A stretch of 64,000 nt of DNA from Ancylobacter polymorphus (GTDB taxonomy: Bacteria > Pseudomonadota > Alphaproteobacteria > Rhizobiales > Xanthobacteraceae): positions 1,998,001 through 2,062,000 of the forward strand of contig NZ_CP083239.1 of assembly GCF_022836935.1 (NCBI RefSeq). Direction: 5' to 3'. This document shows positions 44,560 through 52,957 of this stretch, one piece after another. The position numbers were made by a program, and so were the translations under genes. Position 1 is the first letter of the stretch. Each line of letters starts with the position of its first letter. The notes below the pieces were generated by a model that searched no databases, was not told the origin of the DNA, and saw nothing but the letters and a program-made list of their open reading frames with translations.

Positions 44560-44696
44560 ACGAAATCCCCAGAAGCTGTCTTCGACGCCGCGCCGCCGGC
44601 TCCAACGGCGAAGCGTCCCGATGAGTAACGGTGCCCGGCGGCATGAGCAAGGCGGGAACGTGCCGCCCGGCTTTGCCGGTCGGACGGGTGGTTACG

Positions 44697-45743
44697 CTAA
44701 TAGGCCGGCGGTGGCGTCCAGGGCTTGATCCGCGCCTGCGCCTGCGCGCGCTGTTCGGGGGTGAGGCTCGCCACCAGCTTGTCGAGCATGGGGTCATCGA
44801 GTTTCTGCGCCTTGGCGACGAGGTGCCAGCCGGCGGCGGCGATCACATCCTTGGGAACACCGCGCCCGGCGGAGAGGATGCGCGCATAGCGGTTCTGGGC
44901 GATGGCGTTGCCCTGCAGTGCCGCCTTGCGGAAGAGTGCGGCGGCGCGCTCCTCGTCCTTCGGCACCCCGACGCCGTTGAAAACGGCGATGGCGAGCTCG
45001 GTGGTGGCGACATCATTGCCGATCTCGCTGGCGCGCTGCAGCAGGCGGGCGGATTCGATGGGGTCGCGCGCCACGCCATTGCCATCGCGGTAAAGCGTCG
45101 CCAGTGCATAGAGCGCGTCGGGCTGGTCGCGCTCGGCGCCGCGCTTGAACCATTCGGCGGCGATGGCCGGTTCCTTCGGCGCCACCTCGCCCTGGAGATA
45201 GACGAGCCCGAGATTATAGGCGGCGCGGGCGCTGCCATTCTCGGCGGCCTGGCGGAAGAACTCCACCGCCTGGTCCTTGGTGGTGACGGTGGGCGAGGCC
45301 ATGAGCACGGCGCCGAGGGTGAAGAGGGCATCGGCATTGCCCTTGGCGGCGGCGGCTTCGTACCATTTGCGCGCGGCCGTGGGGTCCTGGCGCACGCCAT
45401 AGCCCTGCGACAGCAACTCACCGGCCAGCACCATCGCCGCCGCGTCGCCCTGCGCATTGGCCCGGCTGACGGCGAGATCCAGCGCCGTGCGGTAGCGTCC
45501 GCGCTGATAGGCGGTGTAGGCGGGATCGCGGTCGGTGCCGAGCGGTGCTGCCGTGCTGGAGCTGCCGAGAGGCGAGCCAAGCGGGGTGGCGAGCGAATTG
45601 GATGCGGCGGGCTTCGGCGCTGCCGGCTTGGGTGCTGCGGGGGACTGCGCCAGCGCCGCGCCGGTGCCGCCCAGATGAGTGAGCAGCAGGCCAGCCATGA
45701 CCGCCACGCCGCGCATCCCCGCGCTGCCGCACGCCCGCCGCAT
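44697..45743 (-). CDS. Exported Sel1-repeat protein
   Basis: A 348-aa protein with a signal peptide (VAVMAGLLLTHLGGTGAALAQ), a Pro/Ala/Ser linker, and about six Sel1-like repeats of 36 residues between residues about 90 and 320. Examples are LLSQGYGVRQDPTAARKWYE, LVYLQGEVAPKEPAIAAEWF, LYRDGNGVARDPIESARLLQ and VFNGVGVPKDEERAAALF. It ends with LTPEQRAQAQARIKPW. Sel1 repeats form protein-binding superhelices, here in the periplasm; the partner is unknown. The ATG overlaps the stop of the ThiE-like gene by 1 nt, so translation is coupled. Confidence 0.82.
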   Translation of the reverse strand: MRRACGSAGMRGVAVMAGLLLTHLGGTGAALAQSPAAPKPAAPKPAASNSLATPLGSPLGSSSTAAPLGTDRDPAYTAYQRGRYRTALDLAVSRANAQGDAAAMVLAGELLSQGYGVRQDPTAARKWYEAAAAKGNADALFTLGAVLMASPTVTTKDQAVEFFRQAAENGSARAAYNLGLVYLQGEVAPKEPAIAAEWFKRGAERDQPDALYALATLYRDGNGVARDPIESARLLQRASEIGNDVATTELAIAVFNGVGVPKDEERAAALFRKAALQGNAIAQNRYARILSAGRGVPKDVIAAAGWHLVAKAQKLDDPMLDKLVASLTPEQRAQAQARIKPWTPPPAY

Positions 45744-46393
45744 CAGGACGCCTCTGCGGGGAGGACGAGGCGCGCCGCCAGCGCCCGGGCCCCTGCGACG
45801 GGCGCCTCGAAGATCAGCGTGTCGACGGCGACGAAATCCGCCCCGCCGGCGACGAGCGCCTCGACTTCTTCCAGCGTGCGCGCATAGCCGACGCAGGGCG
45901 GCTCGAACAGCTGTGCCCACCATTCGGTGCGCTCCAGCGTCGCCTCGAAGGGCGGGCGGCGGCCTTCCGCGTCGGGCTCGCCGAACATCACATAATCCGC
46001 GCCACTCTCCGCCGCCGTCATGGCGTCGTGCTTGCTGCGCAGCCCGCCGGCGCCGACAATCCCGTCCGGCCGAAGCGCGGCGACAGCGGCCTTCAGCGCG
46101 GGGACCGCGTCGACATGCGCGCCATCGGCCCCCAGCGTGGCGACGAGGGCGGCCTCGCCATCGACAAGGCCGGCGGCGCCGATTGCCTGGCAGGCGTCCA
46201 GCAGCGGCTTCAGCGCGGCGACGCCAGAGGCGGGACGCAGCAGCACGGCGGCGATGTCGGCCTCTGCGGCCGCCTGGCGCAGCGCCTCAGCCTGCGCCGC
46301 GATGCCGGCGGCGTCGGCGGCCGGGGCAAGCACATAGAGGCGGGGCGCCGGGCGCGGCGGTTCGGAGGCGGGGCGGGTGGAGGAGCGAGCCAT
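45743..46393 (-). CDS. ThiE-like (thiamine phosphate synthase family) TIM-barrel protein
   Basis: A 216-aa protein. PRLYVLAPAADAAGIAAQAEAL resembles the ThiE start, LVDGEAALVATLGADGAHVD corresponds to the strand that normally ends in HxGQ, and SKHDAMTAAESGADYVMFGEP matches the GADYVGFG phosphate-binding strand. In place of the usual HLGQ the text is AHVDAVPAL, and the small Ser/Thr-rich diphosphate loop is changed. The substrate could thus differ from HMP-PP plus thiazole phosphate, or activity may be lost. No other thi genes are nearby. It is co-translated with the Sel1 protein. The start at 46393 was chosen by position; upstream sequence is low quality. Confidence 0.7.
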   Translation of the reverse strand: MARSSTRPASEPPRPAPRLYVLAPAADAAGIAAQAEALRQAAAEADIAAVLLRPASGVAALKPLLDACQAIGAAGLVDGEAALVATLGADGAHVDAVPALKAAVAALRPDGIVGAGGLRSKHDAMTAAESGADYVMFGEPDAEGRRPPFEATLERTEWWAQLFEPPCVGYARTLEEVEALVAGGADFVAVDTLIFEAPVAGARALAARLVLPAEAS

Positions 46394-46685
46394 TGAAACA
46401 GTCTTGTGACGAGCCATTGGGGGAAGCCATCGGCGAGGATGGCGGCGAAAGCACGGCACGCGGCGCTTTCTGTAGCGCGGCGGGCCCTTTGCGGTCCAGT
46501 ACGCCGCCCTGGTCGCGGCAAGGCGGCGCTTTCGCCTTAATGCGGTAACATTTTAACGGCGATCTCTTCGTCGTCGCTTTCGTGTTCGGGCGGCGTCTTA
46601 TCGTTACGAATCAGCGGTGCTAATGCTCTACCGCAGCAAGCCGACCGGCCCGTCGCCGGATCGCCGCCGCCCGTTTGGGGGAAAC

Positions 46686-49205
46686 ATGCGCCTTCATTCC
46701 CAGTCTCTCGCCTTGATCGCCGCGGCGTTCGCGGCGAGCCTTTCGCCCGCCCTGGCGCAGCAGCCGGCGCCCCCGGCCGCCCAGGCCGGCGCCGCCGCGC
46801 CGTCGGCGCTGCCGGCCGCGCTGGCCTGGCCGCGCAGCTTCGACCTCGGCGACAAGCTGATGCAGGTCTATCAGCCGCTCATCGAGCAATGGAACGGCGA
46901 CCAGATCTCCGGCCGTGCCGCCGTCGCCATCGGGCCCAAGCCCGACGCGAACGCCGCCAGCGCTGCGGGCTCTTCCGCCACGCCCGCCGCCGGCCCGACC
47001 TATGGCCTCGCCCGGTTCACCGCGCGGGTGGCGATCGACAAGCCGTCCAAGCTCGCGCAGATGAGCAATATCCGCATCACCTCGGTCGATGTGCCGACCG
47101 ACGCCTCGCAGAACGCAGTACTGCTGAACGCGCTGCAGTCGCGCATCTCGCCGCACGGCCTGACCTTCGCCCTCGATCAGCTGATGACCAGCTATGCCGC
47201 GACCAAGCAGCTGGACAAGGAGATGACGCAGCCGGTGCAGAACACCCCGCCGCGCATCATCTTCGCCGACAAGCCGACCCTGCTCGTGCTCGTCGCGGGG
47301 CAGCCAGTGCCGCGCCCCGTCAACGGCGTGCCGGGCTTCCAGCGCATCGTCAACACCCAGCCGCTGATGCTGGTCGACAGCGCCGGGCTCTATCACCTGC
47401 AGGCCTCGGGCACCTGGTATCAGGCGCCATCGGTCGAAGGCCCGTGGACGGTGACCGCGCAGCCGGACCCCGCGCTGGAGGCCGCCGGCAGCACCGCCAC
47501 CTATGAGGAGCCGGCGCAGACCATGCTGCCGGCGAATGGCCAGAAGCCGGCGACCCCGCCCGCCATCATCGTTTCCACCACGCCCACCGAACTCGTCATC
47601 ACCGCCGGCGCGCCGCAGATGACGCCGGTGGGCGGCACGTCGCTGCTGCGCGTGGGCAATGCCGACCACGCGCTCATCCTCGATCCCGACAGCAACCAGT
47701 ATTACGTGCTGATCTCCGGCCGCTGGTTCCGTGCCGCCGGCTTCAACGGGCCGTGGACCTTCGTGCCCGGCACCAGCCTGCCGGCCAGCTTCGCCAAGAT
47801 TTCCACCACCGATCCGGCGGCGAACGCGCTGGTCTCCGTGCCCGGCACGCCGCAGGCCAAGGAGGCGGCGATCGCCGCCACCGTGCCGCAGACCGCCTCG
47901 ATCAAGCGCGATACCCAGCTCACCGTCCAGTATGATGGCGGCCAGCCCAAGTTCCAGCCGATCAAGGGCACCATCCTTTCCTATGCCGAGAACACCCGCA
48001 CGCCGGTGATCCAGCTCGACCCCGGCCGCTATTACGCGCTGTTCCAGGGCGCCTGGTTCGTGTCGGCGACGCCGAGCGGCCCCTGGGTGGTGGCGGATGT
48101 GGTGCCGGATGCGATCTACACCATCCCGGTGTCCTCGCCGCTGCATTATGTGACCTATGTCCGCGTCTACGCCTCGACGGCCGACGTGGTCACGGTGGGC
48201 TACACGCCCGGCTATATGGGCGTGGTGATCGAGCCCGGCGGCACGGTGGTCTATGGCACGGGCTACAACTGCGTCGGCTATATCGGCACGTACTGGTATG
48301 GCTGCCCGGCCACCTATGGCTATGACGCCGCCTTCGCCTGGACCACGGGCTTCGGCTTCGGCTACGACGCCGCCTTCGGCTGGGGCGCGATGTATCCCTG
48401 GTGGGGCCCCTATTGGCGGCCCGGCCCGTGGTACGGCCCCTGGGCCGGCGTCGATATCGCCCGCACCAACATCTACGGCGCCTGGGGCGGCGCGGCGACC
48501 TGGGATCACGCCTGGGGCGTCGGCCCCTACGGTACCGCCTGGGGCGCCAACGCCGTGCATGGCGTGACCGGCTGGGGTACCGACTTCGCCGGCCGCTCCG
48601 CTGCCGCCTTCAACCCCTGGACCGGCAACTACGCCGCCGGGCGCTCGGCCGCCTTCTTCAACCCCTATACGGGCGCCCATGGCGAGGCGCGCGCCGGCGT
48701 GGCGGGCAACGCCTATACCGGCAATGCCGTTGCCGGGCGTGAATCGGCGGGTTACAACCCGACGACCGGCATCGGCCATGCCTCGGAGACCGGCGTGGTC
48801 GACAATAACGGCCATGTCAGCGTCGACAGCCGCGGCGTCGCCGGCAACGCCAAGACCGGCAACGCGGTGGCGTGGAACAATGGCAATGTCTACACCGACC
48901 ATGACGGCTCGATTCACCAGTACGATGCCAATAACGGCTGGCAGCGCCAGACCGGCAGCGGCTGGGCGAACGACACCGATGCCGCGCAGATGGACCGCCT
49001 GAACCAGCAGCGCCAGTACCAGTCCTATGGCGACCAGCGCGCCGACAGCTTCGCCCGCGCCGGCGGCTATGACGGTTTCGGCGGTGGCTATGGCGGCGGT
49101 GACCACTTTGGCGGTTTCGGCGGCGGTTTCGGCGGCGGCTATGGCGGTGGATTCCACGGCGGCTTCGGCGGCGGGTTTGGCGGGGGTTTCGGCGGCCGCC
49201 GCTGA
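46686..49205 (+). CDS. Large exported repetitive protein with Gly-rich tail (putative carbohydrate-binding/surface protein)
   Basis: An 839-aa protein. Signal peptide LALIAAAFAASLSPALAQ, then a domain with LARFTARVAIDKPSKLAQM. Three copies of a module of about 105 residues end in SGTWYQAPSVEGPW (near 240), SGRWFRAAGFNGPW (near 345) and QGAWFVSATPSGPW (near 455). Then comes an aromatic Gly/Tyr/Trp region (residues about 530-630), NPxTG-type short repeats (about 640-720), and a Gly-rich end (FGGGFGGGYGGGFHGG). Some relatives in Rhizobiales are named carbohydrate-binding family V/XII proteins, but the function is unproven. A GGGGGAAAC ribosome site supports the start. It is likely secreted or surface-bound. 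It is followed by a strong terminator. Confidence 0.75.
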   Translation: MRLHSQSLALIAAAFAASLSPALAQQPAPPAAQAGAAAPSALPAALAWPRSFDLGDKLMQVYQPLIEQWNGDQISGRAAVAIGPKPDANAASAAGSSATPAAGPTYGLARFTARVAIDKPSKLAQMSNIRITSVDVPTDASQNAVLLNALQSRISPHGLTFALDQLMTSYAATKQLDKEMTQPVQNTPPRIIFADKPTLLVLVAGQPVPRPVNGVPGFQRIVNTQPLMLVDSAGLYHLQASGTWYQAPSVEGPWTVTAQPDPALEAAGSTATYEEPAQTMLPANGQKPATPPAIIVSTTPTELVITAGAPQMTPVGGTSLLRVGNADHALILDPDSNQYYVLISGRWFRAAGFNGPWTFVPGTSLPASFAKISTTDPAANALVSVPGTPQAKEAAIAATVPQTASIKRDTQLTVQYDGGQPKFQPIKGTILSYAENTRTPVIQLDPGRYYALFQGAWFVSATPSGPWVVADVVPDAIYTIPVSSPLHYVTYVRVYASTADVVTVGYTPGYMGVVIEPGGTVVYGTGYNCVGYIGTYWYGCPATYGYDAAFAWTTGFGFGYDAAFGWGAMYPWWGPYWRPGPWYGPWAGVDIARTNIYGAWGGAATWDHAWGVGPYGTAWGANAVHGVTGWGTDFAGRSAAAFNPWTGNYAAGRSAAFFNPYTGAHGEARAGVAGNAYTGNAVAGRESAGYNPTTGIGHASETGVVDNNGHVSVDSRGVAGNAKTGNAVAWNNGNVYTDHDGSIHQYDANNGWQRQTGSGWANDTDAAQMDRLNQQRQYQSYGDQRADSFARAGGYDGFGGGYGGGDHFGGFGGGFGGGYGGGFHGGFGGGFGGGFGGRR

Positions 49206-49232
49206 GCGCGGACGTCCCTCGGCTTATGAAGG

Positions 49233-49260
49233 CGCCGCTCCGGGGCGGCGTTTTCTTTTT
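49233..49260 (+). terminator. Intrinsic terminator of the large exported protein gene
   Basis: CGCCGC (49233-49238) pairs with GCGGCG (49245-49250) around a 6-nt loop, followed by TTTTCTTTTT. It starts 28 nt after the stop codon. Confidence 0.9.
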
Positions 49261-49311
49261 CGGGCCCCTGCCCGGTGGAGGCGCCGTCACCGCAAACTCG
49301 TCGCGCAAACG

Positions 49312-49336
49312 AAAACGCCGCCCCGAAGGGCGGCGT
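49312..49336 (-). terminator. Intrinsic terminator of the tkt-gap-pgk-fba run
   Basis: On the minus strand ACGCCGCCC, a TTCG tetraloop and GGGCGGCGT form a perfect 9-bp hairpin (49336-49315) followed by TTTCGTTTG. It lies 30 nt past the aldolase stop codon and faces the terminator at 49233-49260. Confidence 0.9.
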
Positions 49337-49366
49337 CTCAACCTCATGCCAAGCGAGGAGAAGGGC

Positions 49367-50389
49367 TCAGGCCGCCTTCTTCTCTTCGCTTTCCGGCGTC
49401 CACTGGCCGAGAGCGGCGAGATAGTTCATCCGGGCGCGGTGCGTGAACGCGGCCTGACCGGCGGCGACGTTCTCCGCCTTGCCCGACCACGCCTTCTGCG
49501 GCGCGGCCTGAAGCGCGCGGCCATAGGAGAAGGTGAGGTTCCACGGCAGCCCGCCCTGACGGATCATCGCGTCGAGATGGGCGGTGGCCTCTTCGTCCGA
49601 CTGGCCGCCGGAGAGGAAGGCGACGCTCGGGATCGCCGAGGGCACGCAATTCTTGAGGCAGCGGATGGTCTTTTCCGCCACTTCCTCGACCGAGGCCTGC
49701 TTGGGCGACTTCTTGCCGGCGATGACCATGTTCGGCTTGAGCACCGTGCCTTCCAGCTTCACGCGGCCATAGAAGAGCTGCTGGAACACTTCCTTGAGCA
49801 CCCACTCGGTCACGTCGTAGCAGCGGTCGATGTCGTGGTCGCCGTCCATCAGCACTTCCGGCTCGACAATCGGCACGATGCCGGCGGCCTGGGCGAGCGC
49901 GGCATAGCGCGCCAGCGCCTGCGCATTGGCGAGGATCGAGGTGTAGCTCGGAATGTGCTGGCCGATATCAATCACCGCGCGCCACTTCGCGAAGCGGGCG
50001 CCGAGGTCGTAATATTCCTTGAAACGGCCGGCGAGGCCGTCGAGGCCCTCGGTGATGGTCTCGCCCGGACAGCCCGGCTGAGGATGGGCGCCGAGATCGA
50101 CCTTGATGCCGGGGATGGAGCCCGCATCCTCGATCAGCTTCACCAGCGGCGTGCCGTCCTTCGCCTTCTGGCGGATGGTCTCGTCGAACAGGATGACGCC
50201 CGAAATGTACTGGGTCATCGCCTCGGAGCGGAACAGCATCTCGCGGTAATCGCGCCGGTTCTCCTCCGTCGATTCCACGCCGATGGCGTCGAACCGCTTC
50301 TTGATGGTGCTGGCGCTTTCATCCGCCGCCAGCAGGCCCTTGCCGCCCGCTGCCAGCTTATACGCGACCTCTTCGAGGCTTGCAGTCAT
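49367..50389 (-). CDS. Class I fructose-bisphosphate aldolase
   Basis: A 340-aa Schiff-base aldolase of the eukaryote-like class I type, cleaving or making fructose 1,6-bisphosphate. LAAGGKGLLAADESASTIKKRF near the start, FDETIRQKAKDGTP, RFAKWRAVIDIG, IVPIVEPEVLMDGDHD and the Schiff-base lysine region LEGTVLKPNMVIAGKK are diagnostic, and FLSGGQSDEEAT binds phosphate. Many Rhizobiales use this class I enzyme in the same position after pgk. It is the last gene of the run tkt-gap-pgk-fba, with 126 nt to pgk containing a hairpin. Confidence 0.94.
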   Translation of the reverse strand: MTASLEEVAYKLAAGGKGLLAADESASTIKKRFDAIGVESTEENRRDYREMLFRSEAMTQYISGVILFDETIRQKAKDGTPLVKLIEDAGSIPGIKVDLGAHPQPGCPGETITEGLDGLAGRFKEYYDLGARFAKWRAVIDIGQHIPSYTSILANAQALARYAALAQAAGIVPIVEPEVLMDGDHDIDRCYDVTEWVLKEVFQQLFYGRVKLEGTVLKPNMVIAGKKSPKQASVEEVAEKTIRCLKNCVPSAIPSVAFLSGGQSDEEATAHLDAMIRQGGLPWNLTFSYGRALQAAPQKAWSGKAENVAAGQAAFTHRARMNYLAALGQWTPESEEKKAA

Positions 50390-50411
50390 TGTCTCTCTCC
50401 CGCGCGAAACT

Positions 50412-50456
50412 GACCGGCCGGCACCGCCGCCGGAGCGAACGCGGGCCGGACCGGTC
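50412..50456 (-). promoter_or_regulatory. Intercistronic hairpin between pgk and the aldolase gene
   Basis: GACCGGCCGGC (50412-50422) pairs with GCCGG-A-CCGGTC (50445-50456) over 11 bp with one bulged A and a GC-rich loop. On the minus strand it is followed by AGTTTCGC, about 20 nt before the aldolase ATG. It could attenuate transcription or mark an mRNA processing or stabilising site. Confidence 0.5.
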
Positions 50457-50515
50457 GGATATTAGCACCGGGCGGAGCGATTCCGAATGACGGGACCGCG
50501 CCGCCCGGGCGTCCT

Positions 50516-51715
50516 TCAACGTCTCAGGGCTTCGACGCCCGGCAGGGGCTTGCCCTCAAGCCATTCCAGGAAGGCGCCACCGGCCGTCGACACATAGGTG
50601 AAGCGGTCGGCCACCCCGGCATGGTTGAGCGCGGCCACCGTGTCGCCGCCGCCCGCCACGGACAGAAGTCCGCCGGCGTCGGTGAGTTCCGCCGCCGCGC
50701 GCGCCACCGCCACGGTCGCCGTGTCGAAGGGCGGCAGCTCGAAGGCGCCGAACGGGCCGTTCCAGACGATGGTCTTCGCGTCCTTCAGCCGGGCCACGAC
50801 ATTGGCGACCGAGGCCGGGCCGGCATCGAGCATCATCTCGTCTGCCCTGATATCGTCGACCGAGGCGACGCGGTGCGGCGCGTTGGCCTTGAACTCGGTG
50901 GCGGCGAGGGCGTCGACCGGCAGCACGATGTCGCAGCCGGCGGCCTTGGCCTTGTCGAGGATCTCCAGCGCCGTGCCGGTGAGGTCATGCTCGCACAGCG
51001 ACTTGCCGACATCCTTGCCCTGGGCGGCGAGGAAGGTATTGGCCATGCCGCCGCCGATCACCAGAATGTCCACCTTGGCGACGAGATTGCCCAGCAGGTC
51101 GAGCTTGGAGGAGACCTTGGCGCCGCCGACCACGGCGAGCACCGGGCGCTCGGGCTTCTCCAGCGCCTTGGCCAGCGCCTCGATCTCTTCCTGCATACAG
51201 CGCCCGGCGAAGGCCGGCAGCTTGTGGGCGAGCCCTTCGGTGGAGGCGTGGGCACGGTGGGCCGTGGCGAAGGCGTCGTTGACATAGACATCGCCGAGGC
51301 AGGCCAGCGCCGCCACGAAGTCGGGGTCGTTCTTTTCTTCCCGCTTGTCAAAGCGGGTGTTCTCCAGCAGCAGCACGTCACCGTTCTGCAGCTTGGCGAC
51401 CGCTTCCTCCGCCACCGGGCCGATGGTCGCAGGGGCGAAAGCGACGGGCTTGCCGAGCCGGCTCGCCACTTCCGCGGCGATGGGGGCCAGCGACAGCGCC
51501 GGGTCTTCGCCTTTGGGGCGGCCGAAATGGGCGAGCAGGATGACCTTGCCGCCCTTGTCGGAGATTTCACGGATGGTGGGCAGCACGGCCTGGATGCGGG
51601 TGTCGTCGGTCACCCGGCCATTGTCGACCGGCACGTTCAGATCGACGCGCACGAGAACGCGCTTACCGGCGACGTCGGCGTCGTCGAGGGTGCGAAAGGC
51701 GGAAGCCTCGCTCAT
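50516..51715 (-). CDS. pgk: Phosphoglycerate kinase
   Basis: A 399-aa two-domain kinase of glycolysis and the Calvin cycle. [22 protein letters not shown] is the conserved N-terminal substrate site (parts), [13 protein letters not shown] follows, [15 protein letters not shown] and [12 protein letters not shown] bind 3-phosphoglycerate, [12 protein letters not shown] and NGPFGAFE bind nucleotide, and [12 protein letters not shown] closes the C-domain. The length is normal. It lies 79 nt downstream of gap; a hairpin occupies most of the gap. Confidence 0.97.
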   Translation of the reverse strand: MSEASAFRTLDDADVAGKRVLVRVDLNVPVDNGRVTDDTRIQAVLPTIREISDKGGKVILLAHFGRPKGEDPALSLAPIAAEVASRLGKPVAFAPATIGPVAEEAVAKLQNGDVLLLENTRFDKREEKNDPDFVAALACLGDVYVNDAFATAHRAHASTEGLAHKLPAFAGRCMQEEIEALAKALEKPERPVLAVVGGAKVSSKLDLLGNLVAKVDILVIGGGMANTFLAAQGKDVGKSLCEHDLTGTALEILDKAKAAGCDIVLPVDALAATEFKANAPHRVASVDDIRADEMMLDAGPASVANVVARLKDAKTIVWNGPFGAFELPPFDTATVAVARAAAELTDAGGLLSVAGGGDTVAALNHAGVADRFTYVSTAGGAFLEWLEGKPLPGVEALRR

Positions 51716-51753
51716 GGTCTTCTCCCTGGGATTGTTGATCTTATCTGCGAAAC

Positions 51754-51783
51754 GGCCGGACCTCCTTGGCGGGAGGCCCGGCC
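51754..51783 (-). promoter_or_regulatory. Intercistronic hairpin between gap and pgk
   Basis: GGCCGG-A-CCTCC (51754-51765) pairs with GGAGG-C-CCGGCC (51772-51783), 11 bp with one mismatch and a 6-nt loop. On the minus strand it directly follows the gap stop codon and is followed by GTTTCGC, as in the pgk-aldolase junction. A leaky terminator or an mRNA stabiliser are the simplest readings. Confidence 0.5.
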
Positions 51784-51794
51784 GGGCCGGCTGT

Positions 51795-52802
51795 TCAGAT
51801 CAGCTTTCCGAGGGCGACCGCCGTGTCGGACATGCGGTTCGAGAAGCCCCATTCATTGTCGTACCAGGACAGAACCCGGACGAAATTGCCTTCCAGAACC
51901 TTGGTCTGGTCGAGATGGAAGATCGAGGAATGGGGGTCGTGGTTGAAGTCGGTCGAGACATTCGGCTGGTCGGTGGTGCCGAGAATGCCCTTGAGCGGGC
52001 CGGCGGCGGCCGCCTTGATCGCCTCGTTGATCTCCTCCTTCGTCACCTTCTTCTTGGCGACGAACTTGAAGTCGACCACCGAGACATTCGGGGTCGGGAC
52101 GCGGATCGAGGTGCCGTCGAGACGGCCGGCGAGTTCCGGCAGCACCAGGCCGACGGCCTTGGCGGCGCCGGTCGTGGTCGGGATCATCGACAGCGCCGCA
52201 GCGCGGGCGCGGTAGAGATCCTTGTGCATGGTGTCCAGCGTCGGCTGGTCGCCGGTGTAGGAGTGGATCGTCGTCATGAAGCCGTGGTCGATGCCGACGG
52301 CGTCGTTCAGCACCTTGGCCACCGGCGCGAGGCAGTTGGTGGTGCAGGAGGCGTTGGAGACGACCAGGTGATCCTTGGTCAGCTTGTCGTGGTTGACGCC
52401 GTAAACGACCGTGAGGTCGGCGCCTTCCGCCGGGGCGGAAACCAGCACGCGCTTGGCGCCGGCCGCGAGATGGGCGGCGGCCTTGTCGCGGGCGGTGAAG
52501 ATGCCGGTGCATTCGAGCGCGATGTCCACGCCAAGCGCGGTGTGCGGCAGCTCGGCCGGGTTGCGGACGGCGGTCACCTTGATCGGGCCGCGGCCGACAT
52601 TGATCGTGTCGCCGTCGACCGTCACCGCGCCGTTGAAGCGGCCATGCACGCTGTCGAAGCGGAACAGATGCGCATTGGTCTCGACCGGGCCGAGATCATT
52701 GATGGCGACGACCTCGATATCGGTGCGGCCGGACTCGATGATGGCGCGCAACACGTTGCGGCCGATGCGTCCAAAGCCGTTGATGGCAACCTTGAGCGTC
52801 AT
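51795..52802 (-). CDS. gap: Glyceraldehyde-3-phosphate dehydrogenase, type I
   Basis: A 335-aa enzyme. The NAD(P)-binding start is [17 protein letters not shown], the catalytic Cys is in [18 protein letters not shown] (near residue 154), with [24 protein letters not shown] phosphate-binding residues and the ending [13 protein letters not shown]. It works with Pgk and Tkt in glycolysis, gluconeogenesis or the Calvin cycle. In Xanthobacter flavus the gap-pgk operon is activated by the LysR-type regulator CbbR. Whether that holds here is not shown by the sequence. Confidence 0.97.
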   Translation of the reverse strand: MTLKVAINGFGRIGRNVLRAIIESGRTDIEVVAINDLGPVETNAHLFRFDSVHGRFNGAVTVDGDTINVGRGPIKVTAVRNPAELPHTALGVDIALECTGIFTARDKAAAHLAAGAKRVLVSAPAEGADLTVVYGVNHDKLTKDHLVVSNASCTTNCLAPVAKVLNDAVGIDHGFMTTIHSYTGDQPTLDTMHKDLYRARAAALSMIPTTTGAAKAVGLVLPELAGRLDGTSIRVPTPNVSVVDFKFVAKKKVTKEEINEAIKAAAAGPLKGILGTTDQPNVSTDFNHDPHSSIFHLDQTKVLEGNFVRVLSWYDNEWGFSNRMSDTAVALGKLI

Positions 52803-52911
52803 GCGTTTAATCCCCAGGTAAGCTGTCTCATCACGATCCGCGCGTGGGCCTCATAGCGCGACGATGGCCACGACACCAGCCGCTCTTTTGACGCTGCTTG
52901 CTGGGCGCAGG

Positions 52912-52936
52912 GCTGGCGCATTGTGCATGCGCCAGC
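52912..52936 (-). promoter_or_regulatory. Intercistronic hairpin between tkt and gap
   Basis: A perfect 9-bp stem GCTGGCGCA/TGCGCCAGC (52912-52920 with 52928-52936) around TTGTGCA. It begins 22 nt after the tkt stop on the minus strand and about 110 nt upstream of gap. There is no T-run, so simple termination is unlikely. Confidence 0.5.
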
Positions 52937-52957
52937 TGCATAGCTTTTCGGCCCGGC

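Noticed and set aside
46537..46556. CtrA-like pair of TTAA boxes before the large exported protein gene
   Set aside because: The two TTAA elements are 12 bases apart instead of 7.
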